Shown: positions 16,615-25,358 of the stretch, one piece after another | Layout: the number at the start of each line of letters is the position of its first letter | Position numbering within the stretch: the first letter of the stretch is position 1 | Assembly (NCBI GenBank): GCA_030157865.1 | Contig: JAOATY010000035.1 | Coordinates: forward strand, 77,356-129,258 | DNA length: 51,903 nt | Direction of reading: 5' to 3' | Source: Candidatus Nanopelagicales bacterium | GTDB lineage: Bacteria > Actinomycetota > Actinomycetes > S36-B12 > UBA5976 | The notes under the pieces: generated by a model | Told to the model about the DNA's origin: nothing | Seen by the model: the letters and a program-made list of their open reading frames with translations, nothing else | Database searches by the model: none | Program-made: the position numbers and the translations under genes

Positions 16615-17682
16615 TTGAGCGAGAAGTATCTCGAGATTCGCAACCTTACAAAAGTTTTCCAAACCCCTGAAGGTGGCGAAGTTCGCGCACTTGATGACGT
16701 GACTTTGGATATCGCCAGCGGCGAGTTCTTTATCTTGCTTGGTCCTTCTGGTTGTGGCAAAACTACGTTGCTTAGAAGTATCGCGGGACTCGAGTACCCA
16801 GACAGTGGCGAGATCGTGCTTCTAGGTGAGCGCATTGATGACAAACCGCCATATGATCGCCCAGTTAATACTGTGTTCCAGTCCTATGCCCTGTTCCCAC
16901 ACATGACTGTTGGCGACAACATTGCATTTGGCTTAGAGATGGAAAATGTTGATAAGGCAGAAATCGCTAAGCGAGTTGAAGAAGCTCTCGAGCAAGTTCA
17001 GCTTTCAGGTTATGCAAAGCGCATGCCATCCCAACTTTCTGGTGGACAGCAACAACGTGTTGCACTAGCTCGCGCACTTGCAAAGAAGCCAAAGGTGCTT
17101 TTACTTGACGAGCCACTTTCGGCTCTGGATTTAAAGCTTCGTCGTGGCATGCAGGTTGAACTTAAGCGCCTGCAACGTGAGACCGGAATTACCTTCGTAT
17201 TCGTTACTCACGATCAAGAAGAAGCAATGTCAATGGGTGATCGAATTGCCGTATTTAGCCAAGGAAAGATTGTTCAGCTAGATACGCCAGTTGAGGTTTA
17301 CCGTCGACCAGTTAATGCCTACGTAGCTGACTTCATTGGTGAAACAAACTTGATTAAGGGCACGGTTGCTCCTGGTGGAATTTCACTTCCTGGTGGAAAC
17401 GTTTTGCCAACCGATCAACTTGCTGCCGACTCAGTTATTCCAGCTTCTGGCGAAGTTACCGTAGCTATTCGTCCTGAAGATTTAGTTCTTGCAACCAATG
17501 GCATGATCAGTGGAACTGTGCGAGACGTTATCTTCACTGGTGACTCAGTTCGAGTTCACGTAACTGTAGGTGACGTAGAAGTTATCGCATCACTTGCTTC
17601 TTACGGAACTGAAATTCCAGCACAAGGAAGCCAGGTCACACTAAGTCCAGAGCATCGCGCTGCACGCACGGTGGCTTCATGA
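16615..17682 (+). CDS. potA: Spermidine/putrescine ABC transporter ATP-binding protein
   Basis: A 355-residue ATPase. Walker A is GPSGCGKTT, the Q-loop is [11 protein letters not shown], the signature is [15 protein letters not shown], and Walker B is [15 protein letters not shown]; a C-terminal TOBE domain (IRPEDLV) completes the PotA layout. Start is TTG at 16615, with GTAGG just upstream; no in-frame ATG sits close. It overlaps potB by 4 bases (ATGA). It powers import of the ligand bound by the two downstream lipoproteins. The 128-base gap before it shows no clear terminator. Confidence 0.95.
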   Translation: MSEKYLEIRNLTKVFQTPEGGEVRALDDVTLDIASGEFFILLGPSGCGKTTLLRSIAGLEYPDSGEIVLLGERIDDKPPYDRPVNTVFQSYALFPHMTVGDNIAFGLEMENVDKAEIAKRVEEALEQVQLSGYAKRMPSQLSGGQQQRVALARALAKKPKVLLLDEPLSALDLKLRRGMQVELKRLQRETGITFVFVTHDQEEAMSMGDRIAVFSQGKIVQLDTPVEVYRRPVNAYVADFIGETNLIKGTVAPGGISLPGGNVLPTDQLAADSVIPASGEVTVAIRPEDLVLATNGMISGTVRDVIFTGDSVRVHVTVGDVEVIASLASYGTEIPAQGSQVTLSPEHRAARTVAS

Positions 17683-18602
17683 CCGCTGTAACCACTCCGC
17701 CAAAGAAGCAGGCGCAGCGAGGTCGGCCAGGCCAATCCTCGCCAAAGCTTGCGTACTTGCCAATCTTGTTTTTGGCTTTTGCCATTGGCATCCCGCTGGT
17801 AATCATCGTTATTTACTCATTCCTTGAGAAGCCTTCACAAGGAACTGGAGTTAAGTGGGTTTTCACTCTCGAAAACTACAAAGCTTTGTTTATCCAAGAG
17901 AAGCTTGATGGCACCACCGCCATTGATACTCGCTACATAAAGGTCTTATGGGCTTCTTTCTATTACTCAGTCATCACCACGGTTGTAACCCTTGCACTAT
18001 CTATTCCAACTGCGATGTGGATTGCTACTCGTGATGCTCGTAAGCGCAACCTTCTAGTCGCCTTGGTGACTCTGCCATTTTGGATCAGCATCTTGATTCG
18101 TACTTACGGCATGCGTCAGATCATTGCTGATGAAGGTCCGATTGGAAAGTTTCTTGCGATCTTTGATGTTTCTTTCAGCATTCTTTACACGCCAACAGCA
18201 ACGATCCTTGGCCTGATTTATGTATTCCTGCCATTCATGATCTTGCCTATCTATGCATCAGCAGAGCGATTCGATTTCCGACTTGCCGAAGCTGCATATG
18301 ACTTGGGTGCAAAGCGAATGACCGTAGTTCGTCGAGTGATTTTGCCATCAATTCGCCCAGGCATCATTTCGGGAATTGCTTTGGTATTCATTCCGGCACT
18401 TGGTTCGTTCTTGCAATCTGACATGTTAGGTGGCGGCAAGACCAACATGGTTGCAAACGTCATTGCAAATAACTTTGGTCAAGCGCGAAACTGGCCATTT
18501 GGTAGCGCGCTGGCGGTATTGCTGATTGTTCTTACCTTGCTATTCGTACTCATCATGCAAGGTGTCGCACAACGACGCGGAGACAAGGTGGAATTGGTAT
18601 GA
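17679..18602 (+). CDS. potB: Polyamine ABC transporter permease
   Basis: A 307-residue membrane permease with about six transmembrane helices and the EAA-type cytoplasmic loop [27 protein letters not shown], which contacts the ATPase. The N-terminus is a short basic cytoplasmic tail. It overlaps potA and potC by 4 bases at each end. Family comparison and order (ATPase, two permeases, binding protein) identify the PotB position. Confidence 0.93.
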   Translation: MTAVTTPPKKQAQRGRPGQSSPKLAYLPILFLAFAIGIPLVIIVIYSFLEKPSQGTGVKWVFTLENYKALFIQEKLDGTTAIDTRYIKVLWASFYYSVITTVVTLALSIPTAMWIATRDARKRNLLVALVTLPFWISILIRTYGMRQIIADEGPIGKFLAIFDVSFSILYTPTATILGLIYVFLPFMILPIYASAERFDFRLAEAAYDLGAKRMTVVRRVILPSIRPGIISGIALVFIPALGSFLQSDMLGGGKTNMVANVIANNFGQARNWPFGSALAVLLIVLTLLFVLIMQGVAQRRGDKVELV

Positions 18603-19417
18603 GCCATACTCAGACACCCACAAGTAAGCGTGGCAAGTTAGTAAATCTGCGAAACTTCCCTGGCTTTAATCCAACAGCCTGGTTTGTGCTGTTCTTTTTA
18701 TACATGCCGCTGATTTATGTCGTGATCTACTCATTCAACTCAAGCCGCATTGGTGCGGTTTGGGAGAGTTTCTCGCTGAAGTGGTACGGCAAAGTATTTG
18801 AGAATACTGACATTCAGCGCGCTCTAAAGAACTCACTTCAAGTTGGTCTAGTTGCAACAATTTTGTCGACAACACTTGCCGTGATGGCAGCCCTTGGACT
18901 ACTTCGAATGAAGCGAGCTGGTAAAGCCGTCGCTATTGCACTTATCGGTGCACCACTAATCATTGCTGAAATCGTTTTGGCTGTAGGAACACTTGGATTG
19001 TTTATCGCAGTCGGTGTTCCACTAGGCAAAGTTGGCTTGATTGTTGCGCACACGGCATTTTGTATTCCGTTTGCGCTGTTACCGATTCGGGCTCGCCTAA
19101 GTCAGTTAGATATGGCGCCATTCGAAGCTGCATCTGACTTGGGTGCTAATGAAAAGCAAATTCTGCGTCGCATTACCTTGCCATTACTTGCTCCTGCAAT
19201 CTTTGCTGGCGCACTTTTGGCGTTTGCAATTTCGATTGACGACTTCATTACATCGTTCTTTGTTGCTGGCCCAGGAGCCACAACATTGCCGGTCTACATT
19301 TTTGGCATGATCCGCTCAACAGTCACACCGGAAGTAAATGCAATTTCAACATTGCTTCTGTTGTTCTCGGGCAGCGTGCTAATCGGATCGTATTTGATCC
19401 AAAGAAAAAGGAGATAA
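18599..19417 (+). CDS. potC: Polyamine ABC transporter permease
   Basis: A 272-residue permease with about six transmembrane helices. The EAA loop is FEAASDLGANEKQILRRITLPLLAPA, and AFAISIDDFITSFFVAGPG is a typical PotC segment. It overlaps potB by 4 bases and is followed by potD after 2 bases. With PotB it forms the membrane channel. Confidence 0.93.
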   Translation: MSHTQTPTSKRGKLVNLRNFPGFNPTAWFVLFFLYMPLIYVVIYSFNSSRIGAVWESFSLKWYGKVFENTDIQRALKNSLQVGLVATILSTTLAVMAALGLLRMKRAGKAVAIALIGAPLIIAEIVLAVGTLGLFIAVGVPLGKVGLIVAHTAFCIPFALLPIRARLSQLDMAPFEAASDLGANEKQILRRITLPLLAPAIFAGALLAFAISIDDFITSFFVAGPGATTLPVYIFGMIRSTVTPEVNAISTLLLLFSGSVLIGSYLIQRKRR

Positions 19418-19419
19418 GA

Positions 19420-20544
19420 ATGGCTAGCAACAAGAGGCGTCGCGCCTCCTATGTAGCTGCACTTGCTGCCGCAAGCGCACTACTACTTTCTGCATGTGGC
19501 GGGGAGACCACTGCAGATTCAGGCGCGGGCGAAGCCACTGCAGCTGCAGGGGAATTCCCAACTACTGGCTCAGGCGTAGTTAATGTTTACAACTGGACCG
19601 ATTACATCGATCCAGAAGAGCTAAAGCGCTTCACTGCTGAAACTGGCATCGAAGTTATTTTGGATACCTACGACAGCAATGAAACTTTGTTGGCGAAACT
19701 TCAGTCCGGTGCAACTGGCTATGACGTCATTGTTCCTTCTGACTACATGGTGCAGCAGATGATCGAACTTGATCTGCTTCAGAACATTGGCGTAAGCAGC
19801 TTCCCTAACGGTGGCAACATCAAGGACAACTTGGTAGATGTTTACTGGGATGCAGGACGCAACTACACCGCACCTTGGAACTACGGAACTACAGGCATTG
19901 CCTGTAACTTCGCTGCTGAACCAGGTTGTGCAAACATCAAGTCTTGGAAGGACTACTTCACTGCAGGTCTTCCAAAGATGGATTCACTAAAGGATCAGGT
20001 TGAAGTTGTCTCAGCTGCACTTCGTGCAACTGGTGTTGGTCCAGATGATCTCTGCACCACCGACAAGGCTAAGTATGTTGCTGCTGAAGAATTACTTGCT
20101 GGATTCAAGCCAGCCGTAATTGAATCAGATGGCGGCATCGAGCGCGTTGTTGCTGGAACTTCAAACGTGCGTCACGCATGGAACGGTTCCACTCACCGCA
20201 TGACAGTAGAGAATCCTGATGTTCAGTTCATCTACCCAAGTGAAGGTATCAACCTATGGGCAGACAATCTAGCTGTTCCAGTCGGTGCTCCTAACTTGGA
20301 TAACGCCAAGATCTTCATCAACTGGATGATGGATCCAAAGGCTGCAGGTGCTCAGAGCAACTTCTCTGGCTACGACAACGGAATCAAGGGTTCAGATGCA
20401 TTCATGGATGAAGCACTGAAAACAGATCCAGCAGTTGTAGTTCCAGCTGACAAGCAGGCACTTATTTCACCACTTCCAAACTGTGGTGAAGAAGCCCGCG
20501 AGTTGTACACCCAGGTATTTACTACTTGGACAACTAGCCAATAA
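19420..20544 (+). CDS. potD: Polyamine-binding lipoprotein (first copy)
   Basis: A 374-residue extracytoplasmic binding protein. The basic N-terminus and hydrophobic core end in the lipobox LLLSAC (Cys about residue 26), so it is membrane-anchored. Mature features are VNVYNWTDYIDPE, SNETLLAKLQSGATGYDVIVPSDYM and YPSEGINLWADNLAVPVGAPN, typical of PotD/PotF. Start follows AAAAAGGAGATAAGA, a strong ribosome binding site. A near-identical-length paralogue follows after a terminator. Ligand (spermidine, putrescine or an analogue) is inferred from family. Confidence 0.94.
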   Translation: MASNKRRRASYVAALAAASALLLSACGGETTADSGAGEATAAAGEFPTTGSGVVNVYNWTDYIDPEELKRFTAETGIEVILDTYDSNETLLAKLQSGATGYDVIVPSDYMVQQMIELDLLQNIGVSSFPNGGNIKDNLVDVYWDAGRNYTAPWNYGTTGIACNFAAEPGCANIKSWKDYFTAGLPKMDSLKDQVEVVSAALRATGVGPDDLCTTDKAKYVAAEELLAGFKPAVIESDGGIERVVAGTSNVRHAWNGSTHRMTVENPDVQFIYPSEGINLWADNLAVPVGAPNLDNAKIFINWMMDPKAAGAQSNFSGYDNGIKGSDAFMDEALKTDPAVVVPADKQALISPLPNCGEEARELYTQVFTTWTTSQ

Positions 20545-20559
20545 GACCTTCGGGTTACC

Positions 20560-20602
20560 AAATAACGCCCGCCCCATGGATTCCATGGGGCGGGCGTTAT
20601 TT
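20560..20602 (+). terminator. Very strong Rho-independent terminator
   Basis: Arms of 21 bases at 20560-20580 and 20582-20602 are perfectly complementary around a minimal loop. The core is GC-rich (CGCCCGCCCCATGG), flanked by A and T runs, so it should work in both directions. It separates the potABCD operon from the second potD. Confidence 0.95.
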
Positions 20603-20711
20603 TTTTGTGACCTGTTGAGATTAGTTTTTTACCAAAATGTCCGTAAATGTCTTTCTGAATCAAGGTTCGTCTGGCATTCTGTAGTTACATTCCTACTTTT
20701 AAGGGAGATCC

Positions 20712-21836
20712 ATGAAGACTATGAACAAGCGCAAAGCTACTTATGTTGCAGCCCTTGCTGCTGCCGGAGCTTTGCTTCTATCCGCGTGTGGCGGAGAATC
20801 AACTGCTGGCGGAGATGCCTCTGCACCAGCTGCAGCATCAGGTGAATTTCCAACATCAGGTTCTGGCGTTGTAAACCTTTACAACTGGACTGACTACATT
20901 GATCCAGCACTGCTAGACCAGTTTGAAGCAGAAACTGGTATCGAAGTTATCCTCGATGTATTTGATAGCAATGAAACTTTGCTTGCCAAACTACAATCAG
21001 GTGCAACTGGTTACGACGTAATCATGCCTTCTGACTACATGGTTGAGCAGATGATCGGCCTTGGCATGCTTCAGGAAGTAGATGTGGCTTCATTCCCTAA
21101 TGGAAAGAACATCGCACCTGAGTTCATGGATGTGTACTTCGATCCAGGTCGTAAGTACACCGCTCCTTACATGTACGGCACAACTGGTATCGCTTGTAAC
21201 ACCAAGCTTGAACCAGAATGTGAAAACATTAAGTCTTGGAAAGATTTGATGACCGGAAACTTTGCGAATGTAAATGCTCTTAAAGATCAGGTAGAAATCG
21301 TTTCCGCTGCACTTCGTGCAACTGGCGTACCTGCTGCTGACCTTTGCACCACAGACACTGCAAAGTATGTTGCTGCCGAAGAATTGCTAGCCGGATTTAA
21401 GCCAGCAGTTATCGACAACGATGGTGGTAACGAGCGCATGATCACCGGACAGGCAAGTATCCGTACTTCTTGGAACGGCGACACTCATCGCATGAAGATG
21501 GAAAATCCAGACATCATCTTCATCTACCCAAGTGAAGGCCTTAACTTCTGGTCAGATCACATGGCAATTCCAGTCGGTGCACCGAACTTGGATAACGCCA
21601 AGATTTTCATGAACTGGATGATGGATCCTGCAAACATGGCTGCAGCAAGTAACTTCTCGGGTTACAACAATGCAATCACTGGAACTGCAGACCTAATGGC
21701 AGATGAACTAAAGAACGATCCAGGCGTTATCGTGCCTGAAGAGTTCAAGTCACTTCTAAGCCCAATTCCAAACTGTGGCGAAGAAGCTCGCGAGCTATAC
21801 ACCCAGGTATTCACCACTTGGTTGGATAGTCAGTGA
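20712..21836 (+). CDS. potD: Polyamine-binding lipoprotein (second, tandem copy)
   Basis: A 374-residue paralogue of the preceding PotD with the same lipobox LLLSAC and the same mature blocks (VNLYNWTDYIDP, SNETLLAKLQSGATGYDVIMPSDYM, NCGEEARELYTQVFTTW). Differences cluster around the presumed pocket: GIACNTKLEPECENIKS versus GIACNFAAEPGCANIKS, and MYGTTG versus NYGTTG. It has its own AAGGGAGA ribosome binding site and lies between two terminators, so it is expressed separately and could lend a second specificity to the single PotABC channel. Tandem duplication is the simplest origin. Confidence 0.94.
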   Translation: MKTMNKRKATYVAALAAAGALLLSACGGESTAGGDASAPAAASGEFPTSGSGVVNLYNWTDYIDPALLDQFEAETGIEVILDVFDSNETLLAKLQSGATGYDVIMPSDYMVEQMIGLGMLQEVDVASFPNGKNIAPEFMDVYFDPGRKYTAPYMYGTTGIACNTKLEPECENIKSWKDLMTGNFANVNALKDQVEIVSAALRATGVPAADLCTTDTAKYVAAEELLAGFKPAVIDNDGGNERMITGQASIRTSWNGDTHRMKMENPDIIFIYPSEGLNFWSDHMAIPVGAPNLDNAKIFMNWMMDPANMAAASNFSGYNNAITGTADLMADELKNDPGVIVPEEFKSLLSPIPNCGEEARELYTQVFTTWLDSQ

Positions 21837-21849
21837 TAACTCACTAATT

Positions 21850-21889
21850 AAACAAAGCAGCCTCACCTTCGGGTGGGGCTGCTTTGTTT
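21850..21889. terminator. Bidirectional terminator between potD2 and the LysR gene
   Basis: AAACAAAGCAGCC (21850-21862) pairs with GGCTGCTTTGTTT (21877-21889). A and T runs on both sides let it end both the plus-strand potD copy and the minus-strand regulator, whose stop codon overlaps the right arm. Confidence 0.93.
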
Positions 21890-22793
21890 ATGCGCCAATA
21901 ATTTGAATTTGTTTCGAGGCTTCAAAAACCGCCGATGCGCGACGTGTGAGTTTTTCTGGGTCATTTAAAAGCGCGACTAATCGGGCTGGAGGAATTGAAT
22001 CATTCAACTCAAGAATTGCGAATTTCTTTCCCTCAAGTGATTGATTGTGTGCTGGCCTTAGATTGAGAAGAGCAACACCAAATTCTCTTGCCACCATCGC
22101 CCTAACAAGCTCCGCGCTAGTTGATCGGTATGCAATTTCAAGGTCTAGACCTGCATTACTTAGTGCTTGGGAAAAATACTCACGGCTATGCGGTAGATCT
22201 AGCAGCACTAACTTCTCCCCCGCTAACTGGCGAAGAAAGATTCGCTGCGATTTTGCAAGATGGTGATTCGCTGAGACCACGACGTGGGCGGGGACATCAA
22301 CTAAATGCTCAAGCGTTACTTGTGGTGAGTGTCCAAAGTCATAACCAAAACCAATTTCAAACTTTCCGCTTAAGACGCCTTCGTTCAAATCATTTAAGTC
22401 AACCTCAGAAATCCGCGCATCAATCTCGGGGTGATCTTTCTTGAGACGAGATAGGAGCTCTGGAACGAAGTACGGCGCAATAACCGAAAAGATCCCAATT
22501 GAGATTGAACCGTTCGGGGCTGTTCCTAAATCATGTGCAACCTGCTCGAGACCCTGGGCATCTTCAATGAGATTTCGAGCCTGAATTAACAGGCGCTCAC
22601 CTGCATCAGTTAGAGAAACACCTTTGGCGTGATGGCGAACTAAAAGCTGAAGATTCATAGCTCGCTCAAGTTCACTGATTCCACTCGAAAGCGATGACTG
22701 GGAAACGTGCAAAGCAGTTGCTGCGCCGGTAACTGATCCGTGCTCGGCAACGGCAAGTAAGTATTCCAATTGGCGCAGGGTGTATGCAGGCAT
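21888..22793 (-). CDS. LysR-family transcriptional regulator
   Basis: A 301-residue LTTR. The N-terminal winged helix-turn-helix is evident in LRQLEYLLAVAEHGSVTGAATALHVSQSSLSSGISELERAM, and residues from about 90 form the LysR substrate-binding domain. AGGAAC upstream of the ATG is the ribosome binding site. It is divergent from a monooxygenase operon, the usual layout for a LysR regulator of that operon, and the shared gap has a perfect 10-base inverted repeat. The inducer is unknown; an amine or amide intermediate is plausible from context. Confidence 0.92.
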   Translation of the reverse strand: MPAYTLRQLEYLLAVAEHGSVTGAATALHVSQSSLSSGISELERAMNLQLLVRHHAKGVSLTDAGERLLIQARNLIEDAQGLEQVAHDLGTAPNGSISIGIFSVIAPYFVPELLSRLKKDHPEIDARISEVDLNDLNEGVLSGKFEIGFGYDFGHSPQVTLEHLVDVPAHVVVSANHHLAKSQRIFLRQLAGEKLVLLDLPHSREYFSQALSNAGLDLEIAYRSTSAELVRAMVAREFGVALLNLRPAHNQSLEGKKFAILELNDSIPPARLVALLNDPEKLTRRASAVFEASKQIQIIGA

Positions 22794-22819
22794 TGAAGTT
22801 CCTAATAACTAAGACTTAA

Positions 22820-22845
22820 TCGATTTATTGTATCGAATAAATCGA
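22820..22845. promoter_or_regulatory. Perfect inverted repeat, candidate LysR operator
   Basis: TCGATTTATT (22820-22829) and AATAAATCGA (22836-22845) form perfect 10-base arms around a 6-base spacer, in the 135-base gap between the LysR gene and the monooxygenase gene. It contains the T-N11-A type symmetry expected of LysR sites. A second small repeat, TTCGG/CCGAA, is at 22863-22877. Confidence 0.65.
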
Positions 22846-22928
22846 ACTTAAAAACTATCTAATTCGGCTTGACCGAACCTAATTCACTAAGCCATTGTGT
22901 AACCAGATTGCCGTTACAGGAGAACTAA

Positions 22929-24197
22929 ATGTCAGCTGAGGAATTCGAAGTCGTTGTTGTTGGTGCTGGCCAAGCCGGAGTCGCGATGAGCGAACATCTA
23001 ACCAATGCTGGAATTTCGCATGTGGTTTTGGAGCGGGCCCGAATTGCCGAGCGCTGGCGTTCCGAGCGCTGGGATTCCCTGGTCGCAAATGGCCCAGCTT
23101 GGCACGATCGCTTTCCCAGCTTGGAGTTTGAAGGCTACGACCCAGATGCCTTCGTTCCTAAAGAAGCAGTTGCTGATTACTTCGTTGCTTACGCCGAAAA
23201 ATTTAAGGCACCAATTAGAACTGGCGTAGATGTTAAGTCTGTTACAAAGAATTCCACCGATGCAGGATTTAAAGTCATTACCTCAGACGGTGAGATCAAC
23301 GCAAAGTATGTTGTAGCTGCAACTGGGCCTTTTCAAAAGCCTGCGATTCCTCCTGTCGTTCCAGTAAATGCAAGTGTCCATCAACTTCATTCCAGCGATT
23401 ACCACAATCCTGAACAGCTTCCAGAAGGTGGCGTACTGGTTGTTGGCGCTGGATCATCTGGAGTACAGATCGCTGCCGACTTAAAAAGCGCGGGCCGAGA
23501 TGTTTACCTATCTGTTGGTGAACATGATCGACCACCGAGGCGTTATCGCGGAAGAGACAATGTTTGGTGGTTAGGCGTATTAGGAAAATGGGATCTTGCC
23601 ACTCCGCCAGCTGGCGCTGAACATGTGACTATCGCAGTGAGTGGTTTTGCTGGCGGCAAGACAGTTGACTTCCGAGATCTAGCTGACAGCGGAATAACAC
23701 TGCTTGGTTTAACTTCCTCATACGAAAACGGCGTATTGAAGTTTGCCGATGACCTAGAGCGCAACATTGCCCGTGGCGATAAGAACTACTTATCTGTACT
23801 TACTGAAGCAGACGAATTCATTGCACAAAACAATCTAGATTTACCGCCTGAGCCTGAAGCTCACGTCTTAGGACCAATGCCTAAGGAGGCCGTAAACCCA
23901 ATTCGCGAAATCGATTTGGCCGCTGCGGGCATCACAACAATTCTTTGGGCCACTGGGTACGCAACTGACTACAGCTGGCTGGATGTTCCAGGCGCATTAA
24001 CCGATGCAGGCAAACCTGCGCATCAGCGTGGAGTTTCCAGTGCAAGTGGGATTTACTTCCTCGGGCAAGCCTGGCTTTCCCGTCGTGGTTCGGCGTTTAT
24101 CTGGGGAGTTTGGCACGATGCGAAATTCTTAGCGGATCAAATTCAAATCCAGCGCAGCTACAAGAGCTACGCGGGAAGTGCTCGAATCATCAATTAA
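22929..24197 (+). CDS. Flavin-containing monooxygenase (CzcO/FMO-like)
   Basis: A 422-residue two-dinucleotide-binding flavoprotein. GAGQAGVAMSEHL near residue 13 binds FAD, VVGAGSSGVQIAADL near residue 175 binds NADPH, and ATGPFQKP and ILWATGY are family signatures. AGGAGAAC gives a clear ribosome binding site. FMOs oxygenate soft nucleophiles such as amines, or act as Baeyer-Villiger or hydroxylating enzymes. It is first in a run of six plus-strand genes through 29416. An N-oxygenating step in amine breakdown is a reasonable inference, not shown. Confidence 0.88.
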   Translation: MSAEEFEVVVVGAGQAGVAMSEHLTNAGISHVVLERARIAERWRSERWDSLVANGPAWHDRFPSLEFEGYDPDAFVPKEAVADYFVAYAEKFKAPIRTGVDVKSVTKNSTDAGFKVITSDGEINAKYVVAATGPFQKPAIPPVVPVNASVHQLHSSDYHNPEQLPEGGVLVVGAGSSGVQIAADLKSAGRDVYLSVGEHDRPPRRYRGRDNVWWLGVLGKWDLATPPAGAEHVTIAVSGFAGGKTVDFRDLADSGITLLGLTSSYENGVLKFADDLERNIARGDKNYLSVLTEADEFIAQNNLDLPPEPEAHVLGPMPKEAVNPIREIDLAAAGITTILWATGYATDYSWLDVPGALTDAGKPAHQRGVSSASGIYFLGQAWLSRRGSAFIWGVWHDAKFLADQIQIQRSYKSYAGSARIIN

Positions 24198-24264
24198 CTC
24201 AAACTACTAACGGCTAACCCTGGCTTTCGACTAACGTAAAACTTGAACCTACCGAAGGAATTAA

Positions 24265-24684
24265 ATGACTCACAAGAGAATCCGGCCATTCAATACCAAG
24301 GTCACATACCCAGAGCAAAACCTGGACAACGATCTAGCTCAAGCAGTTGTTGCGGGTAACACTGTTTACCTAAGAGGACAGATTGGGCAAGACCTAGATA
24401 CCCGTGAGTCTGTGGGTATTGGCGACGTCGAAGCTCAAGCTGAGCAGGCTATGGCCAACATCAAGATGCTGCTTGATGAATGTGGTTCCGAACTAGGCGA
24501 CATTACAAAAATCACGATCTACCTAGTGGACATCAGGTACCGGGAGCCGGTTTATCGAGTTATGGGTAAGTGGTTAAAGGGAGTTCATTACGTTTCAACT
24601 GGTTTAGTTGTTACTGCGTTAGCTCGACCTGAGTGGCTAGTCGAAATTGACGCAACAGCAGTAATTCCAGAGACGCGCGACTAA
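24265..24684 (+). CDS. RidA/YjgF-family protein
   Basis: A 139-residue member of the RidA superfamily. The conserved region near the C-terminus, LARPEWLVEIDATAV, contains the Arg (about residue 121) equivalent to the catalytic arginine of RidA, and VYLRGQIGQD matches the middle strand. RidA enzymes hydrolyse reactive enamines and imines to keto compounds and ammonia. Placement after a monooxygenase and beside an aminotransferase fits removal of an imine intermediate. AAGGAA precedes the ATG, and its stop overlaps the next start (TAATG). Confidence 0.9.
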   Translation: MTHKRIRPFNTKVTYPEQNLDNDLAQAVVAGNTVYLRGQIGQDLDTRESVGIGDVEAQAEQAMANIKMLLDECGSELGDITKITIYLVDIRYREPVYRVMGKWLKGVHYVSTGLVVTALARPEWLVEIDATAVIPETRD

Positions 24685-25358
24685 TGACAATTAGCATCGC
24701 TGCCCGCTGTGAACGGACCGGAGCCTTTGGAGTTGCAATCAGCAGCTCAAGCCCTGCCGTTGGATCTCGGTGCCCAAATGTTCGAGCAGGTATAGGTGCA
24801 GTTTCAAGTCAGAATGTAACAGACCCAAGTCTTGGGCCAGCGCTCTTAGATTCTCTGCAAACAGGTTTGAGTGCACTTGATGCGTTAGCTGCAGTTAGTG
24901 CAACTGCAACACACCCTGAGTATCGCCAGTTAACGGTTGTAGATAAAAATGGTGATGCAGCTGTTTACTCTGGCGAAAAATCTCTTGGCATTAACGCAGA
25001 AGTGACTGCCAAGAATGTGGCAGCAGCCGGAAACATGTTGGCTAATCCAAACGTTATTCAGGCAATGGTGGATTCATTCAATAACTCTTCGGACAAAGAA
25101 CTAGCCGACCGATTGATTCAGGCTCTTGAGGCAGGGGTGCAAGCAGGAGGCGAAGCTGGTCCAGTTCATTCCGCTGCAGTACTCGTTGCCACCGATGTTT
25201 CTTGGCCAACTACAAACCTTCGCATCGATTGGGATGAAGATCCCATTGCAAAACTTCGTGAACTTTATAAAGTTTGGGCGCCACAGGCAAAGGATTATGT
25301 GACTCGCGCACTTAATCCAACCTCGGCTCCTTCCTATGGTGTGCCAGGAGATGAGTGA
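24684..25358 (+). CDS. DUF1028 family protein (Ntn-hydrolase-like)
   Basis: A 224-residue protein of the DUF1028 family, with the conserved TISIAARCERTGAFGVAISSSSPAVG start, GIGAVSSQNVTDP and GNMLANPNVIQAM. Structural homology to Ntn hydrolases is reported for the family, but the reaction is not established. It overlaps RidA by one base and the M20 gene by four, so it is part of the same operon. The repeated co-occurrence with RidA and M20 amidohydrolase genes suggests a role in amide or imine chemistry. No function is claimed. Confidence 0.85.
   Translation: MTISIAARCERTGAFGVAISSSSPAVGSRCPNVRAGIGAVSSQNVTDPSLGPALLDSLQTGLSALDALAAVSATATHPEYRQLTVVDKNGDAAVYSGEKSLGINAEVTAKNVAAAGNMLANPNVIQAMVDSFNNSSDKELADRLIQALEAGVQAGGEAGPVHSAAVLVATDVSWPTTNLRIDWDEDPIAKLRELYKVWAPQAKDYVTRALNPTSAPSYGVPGDE

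Noticed and set aside
20631-20637. Single ACCAAAA before the second potD as an operator
   Set aside because: A lone copy in an AT-rich gap can be chance; I mention it only as support for the array, not as a separate site.
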